A stretch of 58,942 nt of DNA from an uncultured Spirochaetaceae bacterium (GCA_944389105.1 CALXLD010000015.1:1-58942); one strand, 5' to 3'; shown: positions 8,199 through 17,561, numbered from the stretch's first letter. Numbers and translations are program-made. The notes: a model not told the origin generated them from the letters alone.

Positions 8199-10031
8199 AT
8201 GGGACTAGAAGGTTTTAGAGAACTAGGACTCGGAGAAGAGTCAATCAGAGCATTAGAGGAAAAAGGATTTGAGGAGCCTACTGAAATACAGAGACGTGCA
8301 ATTCCGCTTCTGCTGAAAGAAGGGACAGAAATAGTAGGCCAGGCACAGACAGGAACGGGAAAGACAGCTGCATTTGCCCTGCCAATACTGGAAACAGTCA
8401 ATCCAGGCAAGGAGAAAGTACAGGCACTGATACTTGTGCCGACAAGAGAACTGGCAAGTCAGGTTAGCGAGGAAATAAACTCACTCCGTGGAAAAAGACG
8501 TATAGAAATTGCAGCAATCTACGGTGGAGCAAGCATGACACAGCAGCTGAAAAAGCTGAAAAAGGGTGTTGAGATCGTTGTCGGAACACCAGGAAGAATA
8601 CTCGACCACATCAGAAGAGGTTCGCTGGACCTCACATCACTTGAATTCCTTGTTCTGGATGAAGCTGATGAAATGCTCGATATGGGATTCATTGACGACA
8701 TAGAAGCTGTTCTCCGGGCGGTCCCTGACGAGAAAAGGATGCTGCTTTTCTCTGCGACGATGCCTCCTGCGATAATGAAGCTTGCAGAAAGATTCATGAA
8801 GAATCCCGAAATAATCCGCACACAGAAAAAAGACACTGCAGCACTGTCAACAGATCAGATCTACTATGAAGTCAGAGAAGGAGACAAACTTGAAGCTCTG
8901 ACAAGAATCATAGACAGGGAAACAGATTTCTACGGAGTCGTATTCTGCCGGACAAAGCTGCAATGCGATGAGATAGGACAGAAGCTGCATGACAGGGGCT
9001 ATGATGCAGCATCCCTTCATGGAGATCTCTCCCAGAGGGAAAGAGAGCAGATACTCAGGAAGATGAAAGAACACCAGCTTTCAATCCTTGTTGCAACCGA
9101 TGTAGCTGCACGCGGCCTCGATATCCAGGATCTTACACATGTAATAAACTATACAATCCCTCAGGATCCGGAAATATATATACACAGAGTCGGAAGAACG
9201 GGCCGTGCAGGAAAAAACGGAACAGCGATTACATTCATTACCCCTTCTGAATCGAGGAAGTTCGCATATATAAGAAAAGCTGCACGTTCGGATATCAGAA
9301 AAGAGGAAATCCCGGGAGCTGAGGAAGTAATCGAGAAGAAAAAAGAGAGGATAAAGGGAGAAATCCTCGATGCCCTCTCAGCAGAACCAAAGAAAGAGTA
9401 CATGGAAATAGCGGAAAGCGTACTTGCAGGAAGGGACGCAACAGAAGCTTTTGCCTCAATACTCTCTTCCATCTATAAAAACGAGCTCGATGCTTCTCGC
9501 TACCATGCGATAGCAGCAATAACGCCACGTGGCACAAGAGAGAAATCCAGAAGGGAAAAGAGAGACGAAGGAAGGAACAGGGAACGTTTCGACCGTGTAA
9601 AGGCTCCATCCATGGATGAAGGCGGCACAACAAGGCTATTCATTGCGAGAGGAAGAAAAGACGGTCTCACAAAGGGCATGCTCATAAACATCATCATCGA
9701 TCAGACAGGTGTACGCGATGAAGATATAAGAGATGTCGAGATAAATGATACATCATCATTCATCTCAGCTCCTTTCTCCGTAGCAGAAACTATTCTCAAA
9801 GCCTACTCCAGCCGCACGATGAAGGGAAAACCCATAATCATGAGGGCAAAACCAGAAGGAGGAGCAAGAGACAGCAGGAAAAAAGCCTCTGGACGCAAAG
9901 AAGCATTCAGGGGAAAAGGCAAGCGCAGGAAGAAATGGGAGGATGATTTCCAGCCATATGGTCGCGATACCAGAGACGGGGAAGATGGAAGATATTCATT
10001 CCCCGACAGGAAGAAAAGACGCAGAAAATAG
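8199..10031 (+). CDS. DEAD-box ATP-dependent RNA helicase with DbpA-type RNA-binding domain
   Basis: A 610-residue helicase of the CshA/DeaD type. In order: Q-motif GFEEPTEIQ near residue 27, Walker A AQTGTGKT, the PTREL motif, DEAD, SAT, ATDVAARGLD and HRVGRTGRAGKNG. A linker and a DbpA-like RNA-binding domain from about residue 475 follow (TRLFIARGRKDGLTKGML), then a basic Lys/Arg-rich tail. It should remodel structured RNA in ribosome assembly or mRNA decay. The frame is open back to 7944, but ATG 8199 gives the normal family N-terminus and fits the promoter. ATG 8142 has no ribosome site at useful distance. Confidence 0.92.
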   Translation: MGLEGFRELGLGEESIRALEEKGFEEPTEIQRRAIPLLLKEGTEIVGQAQTGTGKTAAFALPILETVNPGKEKVQALILVPTRELASQVSEEINSLRGKRRIEIAAIYGGASMTQQLKKLKKGVEIVVGTPGRILDHIRRGSLDLTSLEFLVLDEADEMLDMGFIDDIEAVLRAVPDEKRMLLFSATMPPAIMKLAERFMKNPEIIRTQKKDTAALSTDQIYYEVREGDKLEALTRIIDRETDFYGVVFCRTKLQCDEIGQKLHDRGYDAASLHGDLSQREREQILRKMKEHQLSILVATDVAARGLDIQDLTHVINYTIPQDPEIYIHRVGRTGRAGKNGTAITFITPSESRKFAYIRKAARSDIRKEEIPGAEEVIEKKKERIKGEILDALSAEPKKEYMEIAESVLAGRDATEAFASILSSIYKNELDASRYHAIAAITPRGTREKSRREKRDEGRNRERFDRVKAPSMDEGGTTRLFIARGRKDGLTKGMLINIIIDQTGVRDEDIRDVEINDTSSFISAPFSVAETILKAYSSRTMKGKPIIMRAKPEGGARDSRKKASGRKEAFRGKGKRRKKWEDDFQPYGRDTRDGEDGRYSFPDRKKRRRK

Positions 10032-10032
10032 A

Positions 10033-10365
10033 TCAGATATGAATATGATCATCATAGCGTGAAGAAAGGAGACGGTGCATAAAGCCGTCTTCTTTTTTCA
10101 GCATCTTAGACCCTCTTGTTATCTTACAAAGAGAAAGCTTTCTCGCCTCTGCAATCTCGCGCTGGGGCTTACCCTTGTAAAGATCAGTCATCAGAAGCCA
10201 TCGATTGACCATATCCTTCATCTCTGATGATGTGAAAAGATCATCAAAAAGCGCCTTCATTTCGTCAGCATCAGTTATTGAGCAGAAAACCGAGATTATA
10301 TCTTCAAAAGCTTCTTTAGCTTCTTTCTCCATATCTGGAGCATTCTTTGTTCTGGATGCACTCAT
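10033..10365 (-). CDS. TrpR/YerC-like helix-turn-helix protein
   Basis: A 110-residue all-helical protein of the Trp-repressor superfamily (YerC/YecD group). The helix-turn-helix is within QREIAEARKLSLCKITRGSK, preceded by a helical dimerisation region including SSEMKDMVNRWLLMTDLY. Its DNA target is unknown; no tryptophan genes are nearby. Start ATG 10365 lies 6 nt after a TACTTT box and has no Shine-Dalgarno sequence. It converges on the helicase gene with one base between the stops. Confidence 0.82.
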   Translation of the reverse strand: MSASRTKNAPDMEKEAKEAFEDIISVFCSITDADEMKALFDDLFTSSEMKDMVNRWLLMTDLYKGKPQREIAEARKLSLCKITRGSKMLKKEDGFMHRLLSSRYDDHIHI

Positions 10366-10371
10366 ACTATG

Positions 10372-10400
10372 AAAGTACCCGGCAAGCCCTTTCAGGTCAA
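10372..10400 (-). promoter_or_regulatory. Promoter of TrpR-like gene (leaderless type)
   Basis: On the minus strand TTGACC (10395-10400), a 17-nt spacer, and TACTTT (10372-10377), followed by 6 nt and ATG. This is one of the clearest examples of the leaderless arrangement. Confidence 0.7.
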
Positions 10401-10402
10401 GT

Positions 10403-11926
10403 TCAGAATGCAGGAGAAAAGAGGCGCAGGAAATAACGGATGAATCTTCTTATTGGTCCATGGACCTTCGCCATGTCAGCAGTAACAATCTCAGAAAGCT
10501 CAAAAGTCCTAAGGAAATCATCCTTAACGGCAGAGACAACAGATGAATGCACAAACAGCACCGAAAGCTCAAAATGAAGATAGAATGATCTGTAATCAAT
10601 ATTCGTAGTCCCGACAACCGCAGCTTCATCATCTGCAATGAAAATCTTTGAATGTATGAAACCTGGCATATACTCATATATCTTCACACCGGATTCTATA
10701 AGAGGTATGCAATTCGACCGCGATACCTCGAATACTGTTTTCTTATCAGGTACATGAGGAGTTATTATCCTGACGTCCACCCCCGAAGCTGCCGCTATTT
10801 TCAGCGCTCCCATCATCTGATCATCGGGAACAAGATACGGCGTTATTATCCAGACATAACGCTTTGCATTTGCAATCATCTGGATATATACATCTTCAGC
10901 TGTGCATGAATCGTCAAAAGGATTATCCCCGAAAGGCTGAACAAAACCATCGCTTTCACAGGTCTCTGTCGGAAGATACTCGGAAAGATTATCCTCACCA
11001 CCCCATACACCAGTCCACATTTCAAGGAACATGAATGTGAAATTCCAGACGGCATCGCCCTTGATCTTTACGGCATTGTCCTTCCAGTAACCGAACCTTA
11101 TCTCATCGTTTGCATACTCATCAGCAAGATTGAGACCACCTGTATAGCAGACATTTCCGTCTATATCAAAAATCTTCCGGTGATCACGGAAATTAAGACG
11201 CGGATTTATATGAAGCTTGACTCTGTTGAATGCAACAGCCTTGATACCATAGCTTCTCAGCTTCATGTCATATCGGTTAGGAATGGAGCTTATTGATCCC
11301 ATATCATCATATATGATCCTCACATCAACTCCTTCTCCTACCTTCTTTATTAGCTCATCAAGTATTCTTGACCACCATTTACCCTCCCCGATGATGAAAT
11401 ATTCGATGAATATGAATGAACGCGCTTTCTTTATTTCAGACAGGACATCATGGAAGAATTCCTCGCTGTAATAGAAATATGTGCACTCCGTTCCTTTCCA
11501 GGAAGGAAGCCCTGTGGTGTTATAGATATACCTTGAAATATGGCTGTACTCAGGAATTTCCTCAAAAAGAGCCGCATCTGCAGTTTCTGGAAAAGCAGAA
11601 GCGTCCGGAAGAGTCTTAAGGAACCGCTTCATCTTCTTTCTTGAGAAATAGCCAAGCTTTTTATTAGCCATGATCATGTAAAGAACGCCTCCGAACACAG
11701 GAAGGATACCGATCAGGAACATCCATACCATCTTGTATGCAGGCTTCTCCGGTCTGGTGAATACCACAAAGAGCATAAGAATCGAGAGTATTGAGAAGGC
11801 AAGATAGAATCCCTTTGCATAGCTTGCCCAGAGAACGGCATATAAAAGCAGGCCAAACTGGATCGCCATAAACACAACGAACCAGAAAAGACGCTGCGTC
11901 ATTGCCTTCAGGAGCTTACGGAGCAT
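10403..11926 (-). CDS. cls: Cardiolipin synthase (phospholipase D family)
   Basis: A 507-residue membrane enzyme that condenses two phosphatidylglycerols to cardiolipin. It has about three N-terminal transmembrane segments (roughly residues 10-75) and two PLD catalytic motifs: HRKIFDIDGNVCYTGG near residue 220 and HSKIFIADDEAAVVGTTN near 430. An ORF start at 11956 exists, but ATG 11926 is better because GGGGGAGAGAA lies just before it and MLRKLLKAMTQRLF enters the first membrane helix directly. It overlaps queH by 11 nt and is probably co-transcribed. Confidence 0.92.
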   Translation of the reverse strand: MLRKLLKAMTQRLFWFVVFMAIQFGLLLYAVLWASYAKGFYLAFSILSILMLFVVFTRPEKPAYKMVWMFLIGILPVFGGVLYMIMANKKLGYFSRKKMKRFLKTLPDASAFPETADAALFEEIPEYSHISRYIYNTTGLPSWKGTECTYFYYSEEFFHDVLSEIKKARSFIFIEYFIIGEGKWWSRILDELIKKVGEGVDVRIIYDDMGSISSIPNRYDMKLRSYGIKAVAFNRVKLHINPRLNFRDHRKIFDIDGNVCYTGGLNLADEYANDEIRFGYWKDNAVKIKGDAVWNFTFMFLEMWTGVWGGEDNLSEYLPTETCESDGFVQPFGDNPFDDSCTAEDVYIQMIANAKRYVWIITPYLVPDDQMMGALKIAAASGVDVRIITPHVPDKKTVFEVSRSNCIPLIESGVKIYEYMPGFIHSKIFIADDEAAVVGTTNIDYRSFYLHFELSVLFVHSSVVSAVKDDFLRTFELSEIVTADMAKVHGPIRRFIRYFLRLFSPAF

Positions 11927-12452
11927 TTCTCTCCCCCTTTGAGAACTCGCAGCCACACCAGGTCTGACGATACAGCCCCAGCTCTCTGGAAAGAATTATA
12001 GAACGGTTGAATCCATCTTTCTTCTTGAAATCAAACTCCCTGAAGCCCTCAAAAGCCTCGCCCTCGCTGAATATCTTTCTGCTGTTCTTAAAGCGTGAGA
12101 CAGTCAGCGTGGTCGTAAATTCATCGATTCCAAGCTCTGCCGCCTTGCGGGCCGTTCTCTCAAGGTTGAAGTGAAAGCAGATAGAACATCGTGCACCATG
12201 CTCCTTATCTTCTTCATGACCCTTCACTGCCTCCAGCCACTCTTCATGATCCCATTCATCCAGGATAACCTGAAGATTATAATGCTCTGCGACAATCAGG
12301 AGATTTTCATATCGCTTAACAAATTCCTCATATGGAAAGATATTGCTGTCAGAAAAGAACAGGACGGGCTCATACCCTTCCTGAATAAGCCTTTCCACAG
12401 AACTAGTAGAACATGGCCCACAGCATACATGAAGCAATATCCTCTTTCCCAT
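11916..12452 (-). CDS. queH: Epoxyqueuosine reductase QueH
   Basis: A 178-residue non-orthologous replacement for QueG that reduces epoxyqueuosine to queuosine in tRNA. Cysteine motifs expected to bind the iron-sulfur cluster and metal are visible: HVCCGPCS near residue 8, ARCSICF near 87 and TWCGCEF near the C-terminus. MGKRILLHVCCGPC is the usual family start. In-frame codons back to 12482 are possible but would add an odd N-terminus; neither start has a clear ribosome site. It is upstream of and overlaps cls. Confidence 0.9.
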   Translation of the reverse strand: MGKRILLHVCCGPCSTSSVERLIQEGYEPVLFFSDSNIFPYEEFVKRYENLLIVAEHYNLQVILDEWDHEEWLEAVKGHEEDKEHGARCSICFHFNLERTARKAAELGIDEFTTTLTVSRFKNSRKIFSEGEAFEGFREFDFKKKDGFNRSIILSRELGLYRQTWCGCEFSKGERNAP

Positions 12453-12505
12453 AAACAAATGGGATGCTAGCATAACACACAAGCTATCGCAACAGAGAAG
12501 GGTTT

Positions 12506-13576
12506 ATGAAGAAATACAGATTTATTCCGGGTGTAGCCTTACTTGTTATTTCATTCATCATGATGATGAACGAAAGTTTTCCAGCAGTCATCTCAATGAT
12601 ACTGCTATTGGCAGCAGCTATACTCCTTATCTACGAAAGCAGGGGAACGGTATATTTCACAAAAGCCGTGAAAGCTATAAACAGCGGGGATCCGGTAAAG
12701 AAGCAGCAGGGTGTCATGCAGATGAAGAAAGCGCTCGATGCCGGGCTTTCAAATGAAAATGCCGTAGTCGCAGCCTCAGTACTGCTGCAAAATGACGACG
12801 TGGAAAAGGCACGGGCAGCCCTAGAGGAACTCTCAAAGTCACAGGACAAGAAGGTCTCAGGTCCTGCGATGTCATCTCTTTCGATGTATTACTGGCTGAC
12901 TGGCGATAATGACAAAGCCATCGAACTCTGCGAGAAGGCTATGAAGCTTGGATATGTTTCAAGGAATCTCTGTATTAATCTGCTCACATACTATCTTGCT
13001 GCAGGAAAGACACGGGAATTCGGAGATCTTCTCTCAGAGATGGGAACAAGCGGTGCTGCTTCGCCGGCAATCGTCGACTTCCTTGCTCTCAACGAGATGT
13101 TCCATGGAAACTGGAAACAGGCAGGAGCCTATCTTGAAGCACTCTGCGTGGAAGCAACGCCAGGTTTTCCAGATGCCTATATCCACTTTGCCCAGGTCTA
13201 TCTCCACTATGGAGAAGCTGCAAAAGCTATCGCAATGCTGCAGGAAGCTCTTGATTCGGATTTTGCCAGATACTCTGTCTATACAAAAGAATACGTCGAG
13301 GATCTTATAAGGATCCTTAAGGACGGACATGAATGCATTCCATTCATCGAAGCTGCAGGCAAGGATAATAAAGCAATCCTCCGGATAGCAAACGGACAGC
13401 TTCCTAAATATGAAAGAAAAGAAGAGGCTGACATACTTTCCGATGTACTTCCAGGATTCCCAGCCCTTCCTGATTTCAGCAAGGTAGTGGCCTCTGCCGA
13501 TACCGATGATGACAGGGATGCCAATACAGAGCTGTCAGAAGCAGATGAAAAATGGCTAAGAAAGCATCAGGACTAG
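12506..13576 (+). CDS. Membrane-anchored TPR protein
   Basis: A 356-residue protein. Two hydrophobic helices at about residues 7-22 and 26-43 anchor it in the inner membrane. The rest is helical repeats of TPR type, for example SLSMYYWLTGDNDKAIELC and AKAIAMLQEAL, ending in an acidic tail rich in Asp and Glu. It likely acts as a protein-interaction scaffold; no partner can be deduced. AGAAGGG lies close before the ATG. Its 3' end overlaps the convergent patatin gene by 4 nt. Confidence 0.75.
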   Translation: MKKYRFIPGVALLVISFIMMMNESFPAVISMILLLAAAILLIYESRGTVYFTKAVKAINSGDPVKKQQGVMQMKKALDAGLSNENAVVAASVLLQNDDVEKARAALEELSKSQDKKVSGPAMSSLSMYYWLTGDNDKAIELCEKAMKLGYVSRNLCINLLTYYLAAGKTREFGDLLSEMGTSGAASPAIVDFLALNEMFHGNWKQAGAYLEALCVEATPGFPDAYIHFAQVYLHYGEAAKAIAMLQEALDSDFARYSVYTKEYVEDLIRILKDGHECIPFIEAAGKDNKAILRIANGQLPKYERKEEADILSDVLPGFPALPDFSKVVASADTDDDRDANTELSEADEKWLRKHQD

Positions 13577-15555
13577 TATTTCAGGGCAATAAGGAAGGAG
13601 GATACGAAGCCGTTGGAAATGGAATCGTATCCCAACCTTACCCTGAAAGGAAGCTTCATCAGCCCTATTATCGAGAATGCTGTCTGAGCCTCTATGCCCG
13701 TCGATACCCCGACGGATGTATCATATAGAAGCACATCACAGAAGGCCGCTATTTCAAGATTCTCGAATATAAGGAACTCACCGAAAGTCGGTGCATCCTG
13801 GAAAGCATACCCTGCACTGAAACTGAAAATCGTGTTGTGATACCTTGAAAGCCTTGTATAGTTTTCATTCTTTCCAAGAATCGTGCTTGCATAGCCATCG
13901 GACAGGAATAGCGGAACCTCTCCCCTTCCATCCACTGCTGCTCTCGAAAATACACCGGCATCGATAAACCATGCAGATGCTGGAGGAATACTGAAACGCG
14001 TAGAAACAGAAGCCTCAATATAATGGTGAGGATCATCAAAAAGGATGCTGTCAGCGGTAAAAAGGTATCCAAGAGTTCCATAGAGATCAAACCAGCCTAG
14101 CTTCATATTCCCGTCAACTGCCCCGGAGATAGCAAGGGCATCATCAGAGGCGAAACCCGTAGTATATTCAAAGGCTTCCTTGAATGAGAGGGAATACTCA
14201 TCCCTTGAATGGAGGATAATCCAGTCAAAACCCTGACGTGCGTAAATATGAGGTATATACCATGGATCATGGCAAAGTGCGACTGATGTGTCGAATGTGA
14301 AACGCAGCCTGTCTATCGGATAGTAGCTGAAGAATCCCTTCAGAAGCGGATAAGCAGCAGCCACAGCGTGCGTTGTGAAATCAAAAGCACCGCCTGCAAG
14401 AATTCCGACTTCAATCCCTTTTGTCCTGTATTCATAAATCAGGCCCAGCTCAGCTGTATCAGAAAGATAGTGCCTGTAGTTATTTCCCTGATTGGATTCA
14501 AACGCGAATGTAAGAGTAGTCATAGGAGAAGCAGCATCTACACGGTCGAAGAAATCCAGATTACGCTGAGCTTCTGATAGCGCATCTTCACGCTTGCTTC
14601 TTGTCATGCTGAGGTTTTCGGAAACCCCTCCTCTATAGATCCCGGCAAGTTCTTCAGATGCACCTTCTGCGCTTCTATAGCCGATTTCAGCCATAAGCTC
14701 TGCTTCACCGAAATCCATGAACGAGAAATCCTCAACTGCACAGCGGATCCAGATAAAGTCATCATATTCCTTCATAGCTGCCGCTGCTTTCTGGTTCTTG
14801 CCTATGTCAAAAGATGAATTGAGAACTGTTACTGCATTCTTCAGATTTGTATCAGCTGCGTTATAGAATGTAGTAGAAACAATTACGGTATCCGTATACT
14901 CATAAGCCGCTTCAAGGGGAAGAAGAGTTATCACACCGCCGTCAATAAGAAGATGCCCTTTATATTCTCTTGGAGGAAAATATACAGGTAAAGCAAACGA
15001 AGAAAGCATTACATCAGTAAAATCTCCTTCCGTTATTCTTATCTCACGTTTTGTGACAAGGTCATCGCAGACAACCATTACAGGAATATCGAGATCCTCT
15101 AGCCTGGTATCCTCACCGACAACAGTCTCTATCAATGTTTCAAATCCTGAAGGGATTAGAAGTCCGCCTTCTAGCGGAAGAGTGAAGCTGAAAAGAGCAG
15201 ACAGATCAGCAGAGATAAGCAGATCTATTATCTGCGAAGGTGTAAGTCCTGCTGCATAAAGCAGCCCTATAATCGAGCCCATCGAATTCGAGATAATGAA
15301 ATCCGGAACTATATTATTCTCTTCCAGATACTGGAGTACCCCGATATGTGCCAAAGCCCGTGCTGATCCTCCTGTAAGCACAAGCCCGACTGGATCCCTC
15401 TCCCCTTTCGTCTTCTCCAGAATTCTTTCCCTGAATGACTCATCGCCATAGACAACAGGGATATCAGAAGCAAGGAGATCCGACTCGGCCAGATCTGCAT
15501 AAACAGGAAATATCACAAGCGCAAGCAATATAGCGGCAAAGACTCTTTTCAGCAT
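13573..15555 (-). CDS. Patatin-like phospholipase with C-terminal outer-membrane barrel
   Basis: A 660-residue exported protein. It has a signal peptide (MLKRVFAAILLALVIFPVYA), a patatin domain from about residue 45 to 300, and a C-terminal half of alternating aromatic strands ending in Tyr, as in PlpD-type autotransported lipases. The oxyanion loop reads GGSARALAHIGVL, the serine motif ISNSMGS and the aspartate motif LLIDGGV. In the usual GxSxG the first glycine is replaced by serine, so activity is uncertain. ATG 15555 is preferred over the longer frame because it begins the signal peptide and lies 6 nt after a TATTGT box. Confidence 0.85.
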   Translation of the reverse strand: MLKRVFAAILLALVIFPVYADLAESDLLASDIPVVYGDESFRERILEKTKGERDPVGLVLTGGSARALAHIGVLQYLEENNIVPDFIISNSMGSIIGLLYAAGLTPSQIIDLLISADLSALFSFTLPLEGGLLIPSGFETLIETVVGEDTRLEDLDIPVMVVCDDLVTKREIRITEGDFTDVMLSSFALPVYFPPREYKGHLLIDGGVITLLPLEAAYEYTDTVIVSTTFYNAADTNLKNAVTVLNSSFDIGKNQKAAAAMKEYDDFIWIRCAVEDFSFMDFGEAELMAEIGYRSAEGASEELAGIYRGGVSENLSMTRSKREDALSEAQRNLDFFDRVDAASPMTTLTFAFESNQGNNYRHYLSDTAELGLIYEYRTKGIEVGILAGGAFDFTTHAVAAAYPLLKGFFSYYPIDRLRFTFDTSVALCHDPWYIPHIYARQGFDWIILHSRDEYSLSFKEAFEYTTGFASDDALAISGAVDGNMKLGWFDLYGTLGYLFTADSILFDDPHHYIEASVSTRFSIPPASAWFIDAGVFSRAAVDGRGEVPLFLSDGYASTILGKNENYTRLSRYHNTIFSFSAGYAFQDAPTFGEFLIFENLEIAAFCDVLLYDTSVGVSTGIEAQTAFSIIGLMKLPFRVRLGYDSISNGFVSSFLIALKY

Positions 15556-15561
15556 GGCTAT

Positions 15562-15591
15562 ACAATACCCGAAGAGGCCCCCTGACCTCAA
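15562..15591 (-). promoter_or_regulatory. Promoter of patatin gene (leaderless type)
   Basis: On the minus strand TTGAGG (15586-15591), an 18-nt spacer and TATTGT (15562-15567), then 6 nt to ATG 15555. No Shine-Dalgarno sequence is visible. It abuts the divergent tRNA-Leu promoter. Confidence 0.55.
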
Positions 15592-15598
15592 TATTCTC

Positions 15599-15627
15599 TT
15601 GCCTCCAGCGCGATGTTCTGGTATTAT
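15599..15627 (+). promoter_or_regulatory. tRNA-Leu promoter
   Basis: TTGCCT, a 17-nt spacer and TATTAT, ending 9 nt before the tRNA 5' end. It is placed back-to-back with the patatin promoter. Confidence 0.7.
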
Positions 15628-15636
15628 CGCTTGAGC

Positions 15637-15718
15637 GCTGGTATGGTGAAATTGGTAGACACAGCAGACTCAAAATCTGCCGGGCTTGCCCTTGCCAGTT
15701 CGAGTCTGGCTACCAGCA
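15637..15718 (+). tRNA. tRNA-Leu (anticodon CAA)
   Basis: A class II tRNA of 82 nt with acceptor GCTGGTA/TACCAGC. The anticodon loop CTCAAAA gives CAA. A long variable arm (GGGCTTGCCC) and T-arm CCAGTTCGAGTCTGG follow. CCA is not encoded. Its own promoter and terminator make it a single-gene unit. Confidence 0.96.
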
Positions 15719-15723
15719 AAACG

Positions 15724-15750
15724 ATCTCCCGAAAGGGAGATTTGCTTTTT
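15724..15750 (+). terminator. tRNA-Leu terminator
   Basis: The stem ATCTCCC/GGGAGAT with a GAAA tetraloop is followed by TTGCTTTTT, six bases after the tRNA. Confidence 0.85.
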
Positions 15751-15833
15751 CTCAGCATATAGTCAATAACTACTATCCCTCTTTTTCCAATGGTTAAACC
15801 TTGTCATTTACTGAAATTAGTGAAAATTCGCTT

Positions 15834-15862
15834 TTTACAGCAGGCAGAACAGACCTTAAAGT
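15834..15862 (+). promoter_or_regulatory. Promoter of HlyIII-family gene (leaderless type)
   Basis: TTTACA, a 17-nt spacer and TAAAGT, followed by 6 nt and ATG 15869. No Shine-Dalgarno sequence precedes the ATG. Confidence 0.65.
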
Positions 15863-15868
15863 CCAGTT

Positions 15869-16528
15869 ATGGGTACTTGGATTGCAAACAACATAACGCT
15901 GCCTAAAAGCGTCACACTCTCGGAAGAAAAGGAAAATTCTATTTCGCACTTCATTGGGCTTATCCTGGCATTTATAGGATTTTCTGCCGTTATTGCCTCA
16001 CCAGCTTATGAGCATCATACAGCAAAGATCGGAATGATCATATTTTCCATCACAAACATAGTGATGTATGCCTCCTCCGCTTTCTATCATGGGCTCAGGC
16101 CCGGTCTCATGAAGAAAATCTTCAGGGTACTGGATCATTCAAGCATCTATCTGCTGATTGCAGGGTCATACACCCCGATTCTTCTCTACATAGGGTCAAG
16201 AATCACGCTTATATACACAATAGGAATATGGATTGCTGCATTATTGGGAATTTTCCTTACTGTAAGATTCTGGGGAAGGCTATACATCGCACATATCGCA
16301 CTATATGTCGTCATGGGCTGGTCTATCGTCTCGATATACAGCAGCGTATTCCCATTCATACCCGATGGGTTATTTCCATATGTTCTATCCGGAGGGATAA
16401 CATATACTGTCGGAGTCCTTTTCTATTCAATCAAGAAGATCCCGCACAACCATCTTATATGGCACATTTTCGTGTTATCCGGCAGCCTGCTGTTTTTCCT
16501 CGGATATTACCTTACCCTGCTTGCCTGA
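15869..16528 (+). CDS. Hemolysin III / YqfA (TrhA) family membrane protein
   Basis: A 219-residue protein with about seven transmembrane segments. It carries the family signatures SISHFIGLILAFIGF near residue 25, SSAFYHG near 69 and a charged DHSSIYLLIAGSYTPI segment near 90, which supply conserved Ser, His and Asp residues thought to bind metal. The family is related to adipoQ receptors (possible membrane homeostasis or ceramidase-like role); haemolysis itself should not be assumed. It appears to be followed by ybaK after 27 nt. Confidence 0.9.
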   Translation: MGTWIANNITLPKSVTLSEEKENSISHFIGLILAFIGFSAVIASPAYEHHTAKIGMIIFSITNIVMYASSAFYHGLRPGLMKKIFRVLDHSSIYLLIAGSYTPILLYIGSRITLIYTIGIWIAALLGIFLTVRFWGRLYIAHIALYVVMGWSIVSIYSSVFPFIPDGLFPYVLSGGITYTVGVLFYSIKKIPHNHLIWHIFVLSGSLLFFLGYYLTLLA

Positions 16529-16555
16529 AAACATATTGTTATTCAGACTATAGCT

Positions 16556-17020
16556 ATGAAAACAAATGCAATGAGAATCCTGGAGAATCTTTCCATTCCA
16601 TATACAATCCATACCTACGAATGGGATGAGGAGCACCTTGATGCAATCCATGCTTCAGAGAGTGCTGGTCTTGATCCGGAGAAGGTATATAAGACAATCG
16701 TTATGAGGAATTCAGATAATCAGATATTCGTATTCTGCCTCCCAGCAGAGTTCGAGATTTCATTAAAAAAAGCAAGGGCGGTCACAGGCAGCAAGGATAT
16801 AGACCTGATAAAAACGACGGAGCTTCTTTCACTTACTGGATACATAAGAGGCGGCTGTTCTCCTCTTGGGATGAAAAAGCATTACAGGACCTTCATCTCG
16901 GAACTTGCAGCACTTGAGGACACAATATATGTAAGCGGAGGCCAGCGTGGTATCCAGCTGGAATTAAAACCAGACGACCTCCTGAAAGCTGCAGATGCCT
17001 CCTATGAGGATTTCATCTGA
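16556..17020 (+). CDS. ybaK: YbaK/EbsC family aminoacyl-tRNA deacylase
   Basis: A 154-residue editing protein that hydrolyses misacylated tRNA, classically Cys-tRNA(Pro). Family features are VYKTIVMRN with a conserved lysine near residue 47, FCLPAEFEISLKKA near 62, the GYIRGGCSPLGMKK loop near 100 and the closing VSGGQRGIQLELKPDDLL. ATG 16556 lacks a clear ribosome site; ATG 16571 is an alternative. Its last 8 nt overlap the convergent nitroreductase gene. Confidence 0.9.
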   Translation: MKTNAMRILENLSIPYTIHTYEWDEEHLDAIHASESAGLDPEKVYKTIVMRNSDNQIFVFCLPAEFEISLKKARAVTGSKDIDLIKTTELLSLTGYIRGGCSPLGMKKHYRTFISELAALEDTIYVSGGQRGIQLELKPDDLLKAADASYEDFI

Positions 17021-17534
17021 CAAAATACACCCAGTCCTTCTTTCTTGGTGCAGCTGGCTTCGGAAGGTCGAGCGCATAACCAAGAATGCAATGGCCGATG
17101 CCTATAAGATCACCGCAGATGCCCCACTTCCGCAGAAGTGCTTTTCCTTCTTCGCTCTCGAACTCCTCGTATGCTCTGTTAATCCAGCAGGAACCTAATC
17201 CAATAGCAGCTGCCGCATTCATCAGATTCCCCATAACCAGGCTTCCATCCTGAACCGCATTGCGGTTATTCCTGTCTCCGAGCACAATAACAACGGTAGG
17301 AGCTCCATAGAAAGGATCCGAGTCTGTATTCATTATACTGGCATTCATCTTTGAAAGAGTCTCTATATCTTCCTTGTCCTGGAGAACCACCATAACAGAA
17401 CTCTGCCTGTTCATAGCCGAAGGGGCATACTTACCTGCTTCAAGCACTGCCATCAGCTCCTCATCGCTGATCTGCTTATCCATATATCTCCGGGAACTCC
17501 GTCTTGATAGAAGATCATCAATAGTGCTTCTCAT
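17013..17534 (-). CDS. Nitroreductase-family FMN oxidoreductase
   Basis: A 173-residue protein of the NAD(P)H-dependent, FMN-binding nitroreductase fold. The N-terminal RRSSRRYMDK phosphate-binding arginines, APSAMNRQ and IGLGSCWINRAYEEFE match the family. C-terminal LGYALDLPKPAAPRKKDWVYF is also typical. Its physiological substrate is unknown. GGAGGAAG lies 4 nt before the start codon, so unlike many neighbours it is a leadered gene. Confidence 0.88.
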   Translation of the reverse strand: MRSTIDDLLSRRSSRRYMDKQISDEELMAVLEAGKYAPSAMNRQSSVMVVLQDKEDIETLSKMNASIMNTDSDPFYGAPTVVIVLGDRNNRNAVQDGSLVMGNLMNAAAAIGLGSCWINRAYEEFESEEGKALLRKWGICGDLIGIGHCILGYALDLPKPAAPRKKDWVYFVR

Positions 17535-17561
17535 AAACTTCCTCCATCAAGAATGATAACA

